A DNA stretch of 64,000 nucleotides, from positions 62,001 through 126,000 of the forward strand of contig NZ_JAGHRC010000005.1 in NCBI RefSeq assembly GCF_017743975.1. The letters are read 5' to 3'. The position numbers and the translations under genes are program-made. Of this stretch, positions 8,549-17,069 are shown piece after piece; the stretch's first letter is position 1, and every line of letters starts with the position of its first letter. The DNA comes from Ruegeria sp. R14_0 (GTDB taxonomy: Bacteria; Pseudomonadota; Alphaproteobacteria; Rhodobacterales; Rhodobacteraceae). The notes under the pieces were generated by a model, which saw nothing but the letters and a program-made list of their open reading frames with translations, did not search any database and was not told the origin of the DNA.

Positions 8549-9356
8549 GGGACAGCTCCTTGGATCGGTCAGTTGCCGCTTTGACGGCGCGGTGCAGCAG
8601 GTCGGGAAAACCCTCTTCCTGGTGCATCAGCACTTCGAGCGCGGCTTGCGTGGTACCGTTGGGTGAGGTCACGTTGATACGCAACTGCGACGGGTCCTCT
8701 TCGGCCGCCATCGCCAAGGCCCCTGCCCCGGCTACGGTGGTTTTCGCCAGCTTCATAGCCAGTTCATGCGGCAATCCTTGCGCTTGCCCGGCGGCGGCCA
8801 GCGTTTCGATCAAATGGAAGACATAAGCAGGCCCGGAGCCGCTGAGACCGGTCACCGCGTCCATCTGCCCCTCGTCATCAAGGCGAACAGTTTCGCCAAT
8901 GGCGGACAAAAGGCCCTCGGCCAAGGCAACATCGTTGTCGGAAGCAACAGAGTTGCCGATCAGCGCCGTGATTCCCTGACGGATTGCTGCAGGTGTGTTT
9001 GGCATGGCGCGCACGATTGGGGTGCCTTGGCCCAAAACGGCCTCGAATGTCGCTATGGATGTCCCGGCCGCGACGGACACGAACAGGCTGCGCCCCCCGC
9101 CCAGCGCTTTGATTGCAGGCAGTGCCTCTCCCATCATCTGCGGTTTGACAGCCACAAGGACCACCGCAGGCGCTTCGGGCAACGGAGTGTTGATATTGAC
9201 GCCCTGCGCCTTGAGCCAATCCGAGGGGTACGGGTCCACAACCCAGACGGCTGACGCAGGAAGGCCATGCTCTAACCACCCGGCGAGCATGGCCGATCCC
9301 ATCTTGCCGCACCCCAGAAGTACCAGCCCCTGCTCGGCGACACGTGACATATCCAT
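8541..9356 (-). CDS. proC: Pyrroline-5-carboxylate reductase
   Basis: This 271-residue enzyme reduces 1-pyrroline-5-carboxylate to proline with NAD(P)H, the last step of proline synthesis. An N-terminal Rossmann motif (LVLLGCGKMGSAMLAGWL) is followed by VAVKPQMMGEALPAIKALGG. The C-terminal dimerisation/active-site domain carries DAVTGLSGSGPAYVFHLIE and the terminal INVTSPNGTTQAALEVL signature. A strong purine-rich ribosome binding site (GGAGAGGGG) precedes ATG 9356. It is the first gene of a tight operon with csaA and the dehydrogenase. Confidence 0.96.
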   Translation of the reverse strand: MDMSRVAEQGLVLLGCGKMGSAMLAGWLEHGLPASAVWVVDPYPSDWLKAQGVNINTPLPEAPAVVLVAVKPQMMGEALPAIKALGGGRSLFVSVAAGTSIATFEAVLGQGTPIVRAMPNTPAAIRQGITALIGNSVASDNDVALAEGLLSAIGETVRLDDEGQMDAVTGLSGSGPAYVFHLIETLAAAGQAQGLPHELAMKLAKTTVAGAGALAMAAEEDPSQLRINVTSPNGTTQAALEVLMHQEEGFPDLLHRAVKAATDRSKELSRE

Positions 9357-9392
9357 GATTGCCCCTCTCCTTATTCGGTTCGGGGCAAAGCT

Positions 9393-9893
9393 TTACGCGC
9401 GGCCATAGGCCTCTGCAATGGCGACCTGCATGGCCTCTTCCGGGTCGCGGTTGCCCCAGGTGACCAACTGGATCGCAGGATAGTAGCGCTCGGCGCTGAG
9501 GACTGCGGCATTGATCATCGTATCGATCTGCTCCGGGCTGGCCGTCTGGCCGCCCGCAAGCACCAGACCATAACGGTAGACCATCAGCTTTTGATTGGCC
9601 CAGTAGGTAAAGGCCCCGGCCCAGCACTGGTCGTTCATCTTGTTGAGCAGCTCATAGAGCTCGCTCTCACGATCCGATGGCGGATCCATCTCGAACGAAC
9701 ACACCATGCGCAGCGTTTCGTCATAGTTGGACCAAGCCAGGGTAATCGAATACGTGCGCCATTGCCCCTCAACAGCCATAGCGATCTGATCATCCCCGAT
9801 CCGGTCAAAATCCCAGTCGTGGTGTTCGGCAAGATGTTCAACAATGTCGATTGGATGAAGGTCTTCTTCGAGAAACTGTTCGGAAAGGGCCAT
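9393..9893 (-). CDS. YbjN-domain protein
   Basis: This 166-residue acidic protein has the YbjN fold, which is related to type III secretion chaperones and is often found in bacteria without a known partner. The DEPTH-like start (HPIDIVEHLAEHHDWDFDRI), the central MVCSFEMDPPSDRESELYE and the C-terminal YPAIQLVTWGNRDPEEAMQV match the family pattern seen in Rhodobacterales. An AGGTGG ribosome binding site sits seven bases before ATG 9893. It lies 36 bases upstream of proC on the same strand and may lead that operon. Its function is unknown. Confidence 0.85.
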   Translation of the reverse strand: MALSEQFLEEDLHPIDIVEHLAEHHDWDFDRIGDDQIAMAVEGQWRTYSITLAWSNYDETLRMVCSFEMDPPSDRESELYELLNKMNDQCWAGAFTYWANQKLMVYRYGLVLAGGQTASPEQIDTMINAAVLSAERYYPAIQLVTWGNRDPEEAMQVAIAEAYGRA

Positions 9894-10205
9894 AATGCCA
9901 CCTCACTAATCTCTAGCCTTTTAGGGGCTGGCAGCGCCCCAACGCTAGTTGCTTGCTCTACAAGCCGGGCTTCCCCAGTCTGCCTGTACTAGATATGGTG
10001 CGCCGCGCGTGGGGTTCTGGCAACCCTATTTCTTGGGGATAACAGCAATAAGTTGTGGACAGTCGGCAACGGCGATCAAAATATTGGCGTCGCCCCCAGC
10101 TTTGTCTTGATTAAATTCAGCAACGCGTCAGAATACACGACACCGCACAATCCAAGGCAGGATTGCGCGGCGGCTTGCTTGTCTCAAAAATCGTCGGTGG
10201 TGGAC
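9894..10205. other. Intergenic region between ubiK and the YbjN gene
   Basis: These 312 bases hold no protein-coding frame I can support. They contain an 11-base inverted repeat at 10143-10170 (described separately) just beyond the ubiK stop. A GC-rich palindromic stretch near 9910-9948 (CTAGCC to GCTAG with an inner GGGGC/GCCCC) lies directly upstream of the YbjN gene. The latter could be a leader structure or part of a small RNA; no known RNA family was recognised. Confidence 0.4.
10143..10170 (-). terminator. Inverted repeat after ubiK, possible terminator
   Basis: CCGCACAATCC and GGATTGCGCGG pair over eleven positions with one mismatch around a six-base AAGGCA loop, 36 bases downstream of the ubiK stop. 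No T-run follows on the minus strand, so it is a weak intrinsic terminator at best. It could instead be a transcript-stabilising hairpin. Confidence 0.4.
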
Positions 10206-10454
10206 TTACTTGTCCAGCTTTGCTTCCAGCGCCGCGATGCGCGCCTCAAGCGCAGCATTTTCTTCGCGCGCTTTCTGAGCCATGGCACGCACGGCATCGA
10301 ACTCTTCGCGGGTGACGAAATCACGATCGGCCAACCAGCGGTCGATCATCGACTTCATTGCATTCTCGGCCTCTTCCCGCGCGCCCTGCGCGACGCCCAT
10401 GGCGTTGGTCATCAGTTGGGAAACGTCATCAAGAATCTTGTTGCGGGTTTGCAT
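10206..10454 (-). CDS. ubiK: Ubiquinone biosynthesis accessory factor UbiK (BMFP family)
   Basis: This 82-residue protein belongs to the membrane fusogenic/UbiK family, which in Escherichia coli assists the soluble ubiquinone biosynthesis complex. An amphipathic N-terminal helix (KILDDVSQLMTNAMGVAQG) is followed by FVTREEFDAVRAMAQKA. The C-terminal coiled coil (ALEARIAALEAKLDK) trimerises in studied homologues. A GGAG ribosome binding site precedes ATG 10454 at good spacing. It is transcribed away from lgt, with which it shares a 97-base intergenic region. Confidence 0.88.
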   Translation of the reverse strand: MQTRNKILDDVSQLMTNAMGVAQGAREEAENAMKSMIDRWLADRDFVTREEFDAVRAMAQKAREENAALEARIAALEAKLDK

Positions 10455-10551
10455 GGCTTTACTCCGGTATCTCGGTTGATCTCTATATGGGTAAAGATTG
10501 GCCCGGGCTCAAGGTTGACTTGCCCCGCTAACCCCGGGCAATGAGACGCAT

Positions 10552-11439
10552 ATGCAGGCTGTTTTGAATTTCCCCGATCTGTCGCCCGAAGTTTTCTCGA
10601 TCTCGCTGTTCGGGATGGAGTTCGCATTACGCTGGTACGCGCTGGCTTACATCGCCGGGATTCTGATCGCGTGGCGGTTGGGCGTGATGGCGCTGAAGCG
10701 CCCTGCCCTGTGGCCTGCAGAAACGCCGCCAATGAAGCCACAGCAGCTGGAGGACCTGATCACCTGGATCATCCTCGGCGTGATCCTTGGTGGTCGTTTG
10801 GGATTCGTTTTGTTTTATCAACCGGCCTATTACCTGTCCCACCCGTTGGAAATTCTGAAGATTTGGCAAGGCGGCATGGCTTTCCACGGCGGCCTGTTGG
10901 GCGTTGTCGTAGCGTCCTACCTCTATGCGCGTCGCCACCAGATCCCAACGTTGTCCCTAGCTGACCTGATCGCGCATGCGGTCCCGCCTGGGCTTTTGCT
11001 GGGACGGTTGGCAAATTTCACAAATGCCGAACTATGGGGACGACCTTCTGAGGCACCCTGGGCCGTAGTCTTTCCTGGTGCCGCAGCCCAGGACTGTCCT
11101 GGCGTTGTTGCGGGCATGTGCGCCCGCCACCCCTCACAGCTATACGAGGCAGCGCTGGAAGGATTGCTGCTGGGCGCTGTTGTGTTGTGGATGGCCTATC
11201 GGCGCGGGGCCTTTCACAAACCCGGGCTTATCATGGGTGTTTTCCTCACGGGCTACGGTGCGTCGCGTTTCCTTGTCGAGTTCTTCCGTCAACCGGATGC
11301 TCAATTCGTCTCGCCAGGAAACCCGCTTGGTCTGGCGTGGCATGTTGGTGGATACGGGCTGACGATGGGACAATTGCTGTCGCTGCCCATGATCGCTCTT
11401 GGCCTGTGGTTCGCGTTGCGCGCGCGGCACACCCCATGA
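10552..11439 (+). CDS. lgt: Prolipoprotein diacylglyceryl transferase
   Basis: This 295-residue inner-membrane enzyme moves diacylglycerol from phosphatidylglycerol to the lipobox Cys of prolipoproteins. Seven hydrophobic segments are readable. The essential motifs are [32 protein letters not shown] (the Lgt signature) and [12 protein letters not shown]. The start follows a short leader with a purine-rich stretch. Its stop overlaps the next gene's ATG (ATGA), so it heads an operon with the methyltransferase and pgeF, an order I recall from other Rhodobacterales. Confidence 0.96.
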   Translation: MQAVLNFPDLSPEVFSISLFGMEFALRWYALAYIAGILIAWRLGVMALKRPALWPAETPPMKPQQLEDLITWIILGVILGGRLGFVLFYQPAYYLSHPLEILKIWQGGMAFHGGLLGVVVASYLYARRHQIPTLSLADLIAHAVPPGLLLGRLANFTNAELWGRPSEAPWAVVFPGAAAQDCPGVVAGMCARHPSQLYEAALEGLLLGAVVLWMAYRRGAFHKPGLIMGVFLTGYGASRFLVEFFRQPDAQFVSPGNPLGLAWHVGGYGLTMGQLLSLPMIALGLWFALRARHTP

Positions 11440-12503
11440 GTCTTAAGGATCATCTGTTGGCGCAAATCGCGCTGAACGGACCGCTCAGCGTGGCGGAATA
11501 CATGGCCGAGTGTCTGATGCACCCCGAGTTCGGGTACTACGCTACTCGTGATCCGCTGGGCGCGCAGGGGGATTTCGTGACCGCGCCGGAAGTCTCTCAG
11601 ATGTTCGGAGAACTTATCGGCTTGAGTCTGGCCCAAATCTGGATGGACCAAGGAAAACCCGAACGGTTCGTATTGGCTGAATTGGGTCCGGGGCGTGGAA
11701 CGCTGATGGCCGACATCCTGCGCGCGACTCGTACTGTGCCTGGCTTCCACGCTGCGGCCCATATCGTTCTGCTCGAAGCCTCGCCCACTCTGCGCGGCAT
11801 TCAGGCCCAAACTTTGGGCGGATTCGATCCAAAATGGGTCGACTCGGTATCCGACCTACCCAACGCACCTCTATTCCTGGTTGCGAACGAGTTTTTTGAC
11901 GCCCTGCCCATTCGCCAGTTCCTGCGCGATGGGGACGGCTGGCGTGAACGGCTGATCGGGACCAAGGACGAAGCGCTGGCGTTCGGGCTGGGCCCGCACG
12001 GCCCGCAGGTCGCCCTGTTGGACCGGCTAGAGGATACAAAGGACGGCGATCTGGTCGAACTGTGCGCTGCGGCCATTCCGATTCTGACGGTGATCGCAGG
12101 TCGCATCGCCACACATGGCGGTGCAGCGCTCATCGTGGATTACGGAGATTGGCACTCGCTTGGGGACACGTTTCAGGCAGTGCGTGCACATGACCAAGTG
12201 GACCCATTGGCAACACCGGGTCAGGCGGACCTGACCGCGCATGTGGATTTTGAGCCCCTCGCCCTTGCTGCGCGAGCAGCCGGGTGTGCCCATACCCGCC
12301 TGACGCCGCAGGGCGTGTTTCTTGAACGACTGGGAATCACTGCGCGCGCGCAAGCACTGGCCGCGCAACTCGGCGGGTCTGAGCTTGAGTCCCTTATTGC
12401 CGCACATCGCAGGTTGACGCACCCGGAGGAAATGGGAAACCTGTTCAAAACGCTGGGCCTATACCCCTCATATTCTGCACCTCCACCGGGACTGGAACCA
12501 TGA
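11436..12503 (+). CDS. MidA/NDUFAF7-like SAM-dependent methyltransferase
   Basis: This 355-residue protein is homologous to mitochondrial NDUFAF7 (MidA), an arginine methyltransferase needed for complex I assembly. Family hallmarks are the N-terminal [20 protein letters not shown], the substrate loop [18 protein letters not shown], and the SAM site [17 protein letters not shown]. An acidic post-motif and the [12 protein letters not shown] segment follow. I chose ATG 11436, which overlaps the lgt stop; the frame stays open upstream but would run inside lgt. It also overlaps pgeF by four bases. A role in complex I maturation in bacteria is plausible but unproven. Confidence 0.88.
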   Translation: MSLKDHLLAQIALNGPLSVAEYMAECLMHPEFGYYATRDPLGAQGDFVTAPEVSQMFGELIGLSLAQIWMDQGKPERFVLAELGPGRGTLMADILRATRTVPGFHAAAHIVLLEASPTLRGIQAQTLGGFDPKWVDSVSDLPNAPLFLVANEFFDALPIRQFLRDGDGWRERLIGTKDEALAFGLGPHGPQVALLDRLEDTKDGDLVELCAAAIPILTVIAGRIATHGGAALIVDYGDWHSLGDTFQAVRAHDQVDPLATPGQADLTAHVDFEPLALAARAAGCAHTRLTPQGVFLERLGITARAQALAAQLGGSELESLIAAHRRLTHPEEMGNLFKTLGLYPSYSAPPPGLEP

Positions 12504-13258
12504 CTTTGGAAATTCTGACCTCGGACATCCTGTCGTCTGTCCGCCACGGATTCTTCAGCCGTCGTGGAGGCGCGTCGTCAGGGATCTTTGCCGGCCTGAA
12601 TTGCGGCTATGGCTCGTCCGACCAGACCGAGGCCGTCTCGGTCAACCGCCAGCGCGTAGCCGCAGCGATGGAGGTGGAACCTGACGCCCTCGTTGGCGTT
12701 CATCAGGTACATTCTCCGACTGTTCTGAAGGTGGACGGCCCGATCAACGGGGACAAACCAAAGGCCGATGCCGTCGTCACAGCAACACCCGGATTGGCGC
12801 TGACGATTCTCACAGCGGACTGTCAGCCGGTTCTTTTCGCCGACCCTGACGCAAATGTGATCGGCGCCGCACATGCAGGGTGGCGAGGTGCGCTGGACGG
12901 CGTTCTTGAGGCCACCATTGATGCAATGGAGTCTCTGGGCGCAAAACGTGGCAACACCGCCGCCGTCATCGGGCCGACAATTTCCCAAAGCGCCTACGAG
13001 GTCGGGCCGGACTTTCTGGATGCGTTTGTCGCGGATTCTCCCGAAAACCTGAGGTTCTTTGCGAACGGCACCGGTGACAGATTGCAATTCGACCTGCCCG
13101 CTTTTGGCCTGCACAGATTGCGGCAGGCCGGGGTTGGGCAAGCTGAATGGACGCGCCACTGCACATATTCGGATCCCGACAGATTCTATTCCTACCGCCG
13201 GTCAACCCACGCAAAAGAAGCGGACTACGGACGCCTGATTTCCGCCATTAAATTATAG
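12500..13258 (+). CDS. pgeF: Laccase-domain protein PgeF/YfiH (purine nucleoside phosphorylase type)
   Basis: This 252-residue protein belongs to the YfiH/LACC1 family. Members have been described as purine nucleoside phosphorylases/adenosine deaminases, and in E. coli as a peptidoglycan-editing factor. The FFSRRGGASSGIFAGLN start, the VHQVHSPTV zinc-ligand region, LTILTADCQPVLFADP (zinc Cys) and GAAHAGWRGALDGVLE (zinc His) are complete. The C-terminal YSYRRSTHAKEADYGRL is the usual end. It is the last gene of the lgt operon. The family name is firm; the physiological role is less certain. Confidence 0.92.
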   Translation: MTLEILTSDILSSVRHGFFSRRGGASSGIFAGLNCGYGSSDQTEAVSVNRQRVAAAMEVEPDALVGVHQVHSPTVLKVDGPINGDKPKADAVVTATPGLALTILTADCQPVLFADPDANVIGAAHAGWRGALDGVLEATIDAMESLGAKRGNTAAVIGPTISQSAYEVGPDFLDAFVADSPENLRFFANGTGDRLQFDLPAFGLHRLRQAGVGQAEWTRHCTYSDPDRFYSYRRSTHAKEADYGRLISAIKL

Positions 13259-13271
13259 CCCGCGTCCCAAT

Positions 13272-13300
13272 TGTGGCAGTTTCGCCGCTTTTTTGCCACA
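13272..13300 (+). terminator. Possible terminator after pgeF
   Basis: TGTGGCA and TGCCACA form a seven-base perfect inverted repeat starting 14 bases beyond the pgeF stop. A T-run lies inside the 3' part of the loop rather than after the stem, and a weaker TTTATT follows. This is probably the operon's terminator, but the geometry is not classic. Confidence 0.45.
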
Positions 13301-13507
13301 TTTATTGTATTACCTTAGGGCAGTTAATTTAACTTTTATTGTCTGCGCTCAGGTGCTTATGCGCCTATTTTCAAACAGCGTTGGACAAGTTCAAAGAAGA
13401 GGAACTGCCGACCTTCGTCTTCCTGATTCTATCCCGGGTCAGCCTTATCGGTGCCGCATTGGCCCGTAACACTGGCCCAACAATGGAATATGAGCAGGAA
13501 TAATAAC

Positions 13508-13636
13508 ATGAGGGTTAAATCTCGCTTTCTCAGCGCCGTTGTTGCGGCCACGCGAGAACAGGCACCGGAGATGCCGTGGAAACGGGTTTCCAGTTCTTCG
13601 GTCCGGGTCGCACGCCGTTTGGCAAGCCGACGCTGA
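13508..13636 (+). CDS. Small basic protein, 42 residues
   Basis: This short frame starts at an ATG with a strong AGGAA ribosome binding site seven bases upstream. The product begins MRVKSRFLSAVVAATREQAP and continues EMPWKRVSSSSVRVARRL. It is very basic, has no membrane helix, and ends in an Arg-rich tail. I recall similar small proteins with a 'K.RFL..V...A......MPW.R' pattern in Roseobacter genomes, but could not check this. It is followed by a Hint-domain gene whose N-terminus has a loosely similar Ala- and Arg-rich region. Function unknown. Confidence 0.5.
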   Translation: MRVKSRFLSAVVAATREQAPEMPWKRVSSSSVRVARRLASRR

Positions 13637-13967
13637 CCAAAGCCCCAAGGAACCAGCTGCCGGTTCCAACGGGTAAGACGCATATCGGAAGGGTGCTCCG
13701 ATCCGGTATGTGACCAACCGCTGCAATTTCCAGCGGTCAGGTTCCGGGGCGTGTGTGCGTGGGTAATTTCCACCTGCGTTGTAGTGAGTTTGTCTGGGGG
13801 GTCAGTGTGTTGACCAAAAGGTATGCGAAATTCAATCGCGTTGCGACGCCGGATCGGCGTACGTCCTGTGGTCACCATCTCATTCAAGACAAAAAAGATG
13901 CCGGTCGGGCTGCTCTGTACGGAGGGCGCTTGTTGTCTGGTCGGTTTTTGAAGGGGACGGAATAAAA
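13637..13967 (+). other. Intergenic region upstream of the Hint-domain gene
   Basis: This 331-base stretch probably carries the promoter and leader of the Hint-domain gene. A 70-codon frame at 13753-13965 reads through it, but it lacks homology I recognise and a good ribosome binding site, so I do not call it. No clear operator or RNA structure was found. The stretch looks less protein-like than the rest of the window. Confidence 0.35.
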
Positions 13968-14750
13968 ATGACAATTCCACATTCTCTGGCGCGCGCTGCC
14001 AGAAATGCCGTCGAAACGTCGGCAATGCTGCGCGAAATGCCCAGGGCAAAACCAAGACCTAAGGCCCAGTTGCGGCGCTATGAAGTCAGTACTTTGATGC
14101 CGAATGGTGATGTTTCGCAAACCCGCCATATCGCACCGGCCTTGTCGATGTTCGAAGACGCCTTCTGCGCTTTCACGCGCGGATCGCTGGTCGAAACCGA
14201 ATCCGGACCGCTGGCGATCGAAGACCTGCTGCCGGGCGACTCGGTTCTGACACAAGACGGCACCTCGCAAACCGTTTTGTGGAAAGGGTCGGTGACCCTG
14301 ATTCCGGGCCGTGAGGATTCTCGTGGCCGGACGCGTCCACTGACGCGGATCATGGCCGACACCTTTGGCATGCAAAAGCCGCTGTCAGGCGTGATCGCAG
14401 GGCCAAGTGCGCGCCTGCTGGGAACGCCGTCCCATTTGCGGCAACTGCACGGGGACAGCGCTGTTCTGACGCCTGTTCATGAATTCCAGGATGGGATGAG
14501 CGTGATCGAAACACTGCCGCCAACGCCGATTGAGTTGTTTCACATTTGTTTGAAACGCCATTCGGTGATCAAAGTGGACGGATTGCAGTTCGAATCCTAC
14601 CATCCGGGTGTGAACGCCGTACGTCAGGTCAGTCGGTCGCTTCGGTCGATCTATTTGAACCTGTTTGCGCATATCGAATCACTGAACGATTTCGGTCCGC
14701 TGGTCCTGCCGCGCGCCGGAGACGGCGAGGTTGACGCGATCACGGCCTGA
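13968..14750 (+). CDS. Hint-domain (hedgehog/intein-type) protein
   Basis: This 260-residue protein carries a Hint_2-type domain common in Rhodobacterales. The domain starts near residue 60 with CAFTRGSLVETESGPLAIED then LLPGDSVLTQDG. It ends with a HSVIKVDGLQFESYHPG block that matches the usual 'H..I..dGl..ES' motif. In most relatives the nucleophilic Cys directly precedes F-T-x-G; here that position is Ala and a Cys sits one residue earlier, so autoprocessing may be lost or shifted. An acidic Ala/Arg-rich N-terminus precedes the domain. No signal peptide or toxin domain is visible. A GGACGGAA ribosome binding site precedes ATG 13968. Role unknown. Confidence 0.8.
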   Translation: MTIPHSLARAARNAVETSAMLREMPRAKPRPKAQLRRYEVSTLMPNGDVSQTRHIAPALSMFEDAFCAFTRGSLVETESGPLAIEDLLPGDSVLTQDGTSQTVLWKGSVTLIPGREDSRGRTRPLTRIMADTFGMQKPLSGVIAGPSARLLGTPSHLRQLHGDSAVLTPVHEFQDGMSVIETLPPTPIELFHICLKRHSVIKVDGLQFESYHPGVNAVRQVSRSLRSIYLNLFAHIESLNDFGPLVLPRAGDGEVDAITA

Positions 14751-14867
14751 ACAAACGATAACAACTGCAATGTGGGGGCATTATGCAGCTGATTATGAGT
14801 TGGGTACTATCATTGACGGTCGCAGCCTTTCTGCCGCCGTCTAAATCACATCATAAGCGGACAGTGT

Positions 14868-15368
14868 TCACGCCGTCCGGCTCATTCGTTCTTCGAGAAC
14901 GTCGAAGGGAACGCCGGGTTCGTCTTTTGCGCCGCGGATAACCAGTGAGGTTTTCACACTGGCCACGTTCGGCGTCGTCAGCAGCTCGCCCGTCAGGAAC
15001 TGCTGGAAACTGCTGAGGTCCGGAGCGACGCATTTCAGGATGAAATCCACCTCGCCGTTCAGCATGTGACACTCGCGAACAAGCGGCCATTCGCGGCAGC
15101 GTTCCTCGAACGCATTCAGTTCGGATTCCGCCTGGCTTTCCAGCCCCACCATCGCAAAGACCTGAACTTCGAACCCCAATTCGCGCGAGTTTACATCGGC
15201 ATGGTAACCGCGGATCAGCCCGGATTCTTCAAGCGTACGGACGCGCCGCAGGCAAGGCGGCGCAGAAATCCCAACACGCTTTGCCAGTTCGACATTGGTC
15301 ATGCGACCATCAGCCTGCAATTCCGCCAGAATCTTGCGGTCAATCTCATCCAGCCGTATCGCGACCAT
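14868..15368 (-). CDS. Lrp/AsnC-family transcriptional regulator
   Basis: This 166-residue regulator has an N-terminal winged helix (LDEIDRKILAELQADGRMTN, then VELAKRVGISAPPCLRRVR) and a C-terminal RAM ligand-binding domain (VECHMLNG-type segment, VDFILKCVAPDLSSF). I chose ATG 15368, which has an AGGAG ribosome binding site eight bases upstream; a TTG directly before it is in frame but poorly placed. It is divergent from trxB across 228 bases. An Lrp gene next to trxB is an arrangement I recall in other Rhodobacterales, so it may sense an amino acid and act on trxB or itself. Confidence 0.92.
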   Translation of the reverse strand: MVAIRLDEIDRKILAELQADGRMTNVELAKRVGISAPPCLRRVRTLEESGLIRGYHADVNSRELGFEVQVFAMVGLESQAESELNAFEERCREWPLVRECHMLNGEVDFILKCVAPDLSSFQQFLTGELLTTPNVASVKTSLVIRGAKDEPGVPFDVLEERMSRTA

Positions 15369-15596
15369 CAAATGCTCCTAGTATTTTCGGTTGTTATAGC
15401 AGCACCCAACCGATGCGCAATTATCTTTCGTACCTGCGCAATATTCCACATTTTCAATGTGCGATTATTTGGACACCCTGCCTCAAATGCATAGCTGCCT
15501 GTCAAAAGGTAGGGGGTTTAAGCCCTGCGCGCCGGTCGCTATATCCATCCGTCAGGGGCCGGACGCCCCAGTCAAGCAGATCGAGTTGGGGGTACC

Positions 15597-16538
15597 ATGG
15601 CCGAAACACGACACACCAAGGTTCTGATCATCGGGTCGGGACCGGCCGGTTACACGGCCGGCGTCTATGCCAGCCGCGCGATGCTGGAACCAATTCTGGT
15701 GCAAGGCATCGAACCGGGCGGCCAGTTGACCACAACGACCGAGGTCGAAAACTGGCCCGGTGATACCGAGGTTCAGGGCCCGGATCTGATGGTGCGCATG
15801 CAGGACCACGTAAAAGCGATGGGCTGTGAGGTCATTGGCGACATCATCAACGATCTGGACCTCAGCAAACGCCCCTTTACCGCGAAGGGCGACAGCGGCA
15901 CGACCTACACGGCAGATGCCGTCATTCTGGCCACAGGCGCGCGCGCCAAGTGGCTGGGTCTTCCGTCCGAAGAGAAATTTAAAGGCTTTGGTGTTTCGGC
16001 CTGTGCCACCTGCGACGGGTTCTTCTACCGCGGGCAGGAAATCGTGGTCATCGGCGGCGGCAACACCGCCGTGGAAGAGGCGCTGTTCCTGACGAATTTC
16101 GCCAGCAAGGTCACTCTCATCCATCGCCGTGATGAGTTACGCGCCGAGAAAATCCTGCAGGACCGTCTGCTGAAGCACGAGAAAATCGAACCGCTCTGGT
16201 TCCATGAACTGGAAGAAGTCGTTGGCACTGATGCACCGCTTGGCGTCGAGGGTGTACGTGTCAAGAACGTCAAGACCGGAGAAATCACCGAGATTCCCTG
16301 CAAAGGCGTCTTCGTTGCGATCGGCCACGCCCCGGCCAATGAACTCGTCATTGACTCGCTGGAAACCCATATGGGGGGTTACGTGATAACCAAACCGGGC
16401 TCGACCGAGACATCGGTGCCGGGTGTGTTTGCTGCGGGTGACCTAACCGACCACATTTATCGTCAGGCCGTGACCAGCGCAGGCATGGGATGTATGGCAG
16501 CCCTCGACGCCGAACGTTTCCTGGCCGAGCAGGACTGA
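15597..16538 (+). CDS. trxB: Thioredoxin-disulfide reductase
   Basis: This 313-residue cytosolic flavoenzyme passes electrons from NADPH to thioredoxin. The FAD-binding start is [20 protein letters not shown]. The redox-active disulfide lies in [13 protein letters not shown] (CxxC), the NADPH site is [18 protein letters not shown], and the C-terminal FAD motif is [20 protein letters not shown]. The length matches the low-molecular-weight TrxB class. The RES-domain gene starts four bases after its stop and is probably cotranscribed. Confidence 0.97.
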   Translation: MAETRHTKVLIIGSGPAGYTAGVYASRAMLEPILVQGIEPGGQLTTTTEVENWPGDTEVQGPDLMVRMQDHVKAMGCEVIGDIINDLDLSKRPFTAKGDSGTTYTADAVILATGARAKWLGLPSEEKFKGFGVSACATCDGFFYRGQEIVVIGGGNTAVEEALFLTNFASKVTLIHRRDELRAEKILQDRLLKHEKIEPLWFHELEEVVGTDAPLGVEGVRVKNVKTGEITEIPCKGVFVAIGHAPANELVIDSLETHMGGYVITKPGSTETSVPGVFAAGDLTDHIYRQAVTSAGMGCMAALDAERFLAEQD

Positions 16539-16542
16539 TCCG

Positions 16543-17019
16543 ATGCTGGATTTCTCCGGCCCGGTCTGGAGAATTTTATTTCAGTCTCAATTGGACACCC
16601 CTTTGGCCCCTGCGCGGGCGCCAGAGGGGCGTTTTCATTATGCAGGCCAGACGGCGCTTTATGCCTCGCTCAGCGCAGAGGGCGCCGGGGTCGCGATTCG
16701 GCGATATGTCTCGGCGGGTGATCCCCTGCGGGTCTTGCTGCAGGTCGCTGTCACCGGTGCAAAGCTGGTCGACTTACGAGGGCAGCCGGATGCGTCGGTG
16801 ATTTGGCAAGATACGCATGCTGCAACGGGAACGTCACCAACATGGCGGTTCTCGGACCATGCGCGCGACGCTGGTGCGGACGGGTTGCTGTACAGCTCAC
16901 GCACGCGACCCGAACTCAGTCACATCGTCCTGTTCGACCCATCGCCTTCACTGATCCGTGCGGACGCATCCCCGGTGGAGTGGACACCGCCCTATCCACA
17001 ACCTCCGCTTGACCGTTAA
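16543..17019 (+). CDS. RES-domain protein without adjacent antitoxin
   Basis: This 158-residue protein fits the RES family, NAD+-consuming toxins of Xre-RES (ParS-like) toxin-antitoxin pairs. The Arg-containing VWRILFQSQ start, the EGRFHYAGQTALYASLS region with its conserved Arg and Tyr, the ADGLLYSSRTRPE segment and IVLFDPSPS reproduce the RES order. The usual upstream Xre/DUF2384 antitoxin gene is absent: the neighbour is trxB, four bases away. It may therefore be a domesticated or weakly active form, or be neutralised from elsewhere. NAD degradation is inferred from the family. Confidence 0.72.
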   Translation: MLDFSGPVWRILFQSQLDTPLAPARAPEGRFHYAGQTALYASLSAEGAGVAIRRYVSAGDPLRVLLQVAVTGAKLVDLRGQPDASVIWQDTHAATGTSPTWRFSDHARDAGADGLLYSSRTRPELSHIVLFDPSPSLIRADASPVEWTPPYPQPPLDR

Positions 17020-17069
17020 GGTATGGCGTATCAGACTCAGCCCCAGCGATACGAATGCAGGTGACCTGA

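Noticed and set aside
14783..14941. A 52-codon frame after the Hint gene
   Set aside because: It begins like a signal peptide but runs into the end of the Lrp gene on the other strand with an Arg-rich tail; the ribosome binding site is too close to the start.
16543..17019. Complete Xre-RES toxin-antitoxin module
   Set aside because: No antitoxin-like frame exists upstream or downstream; trxB and the cyclase are the neighbours.
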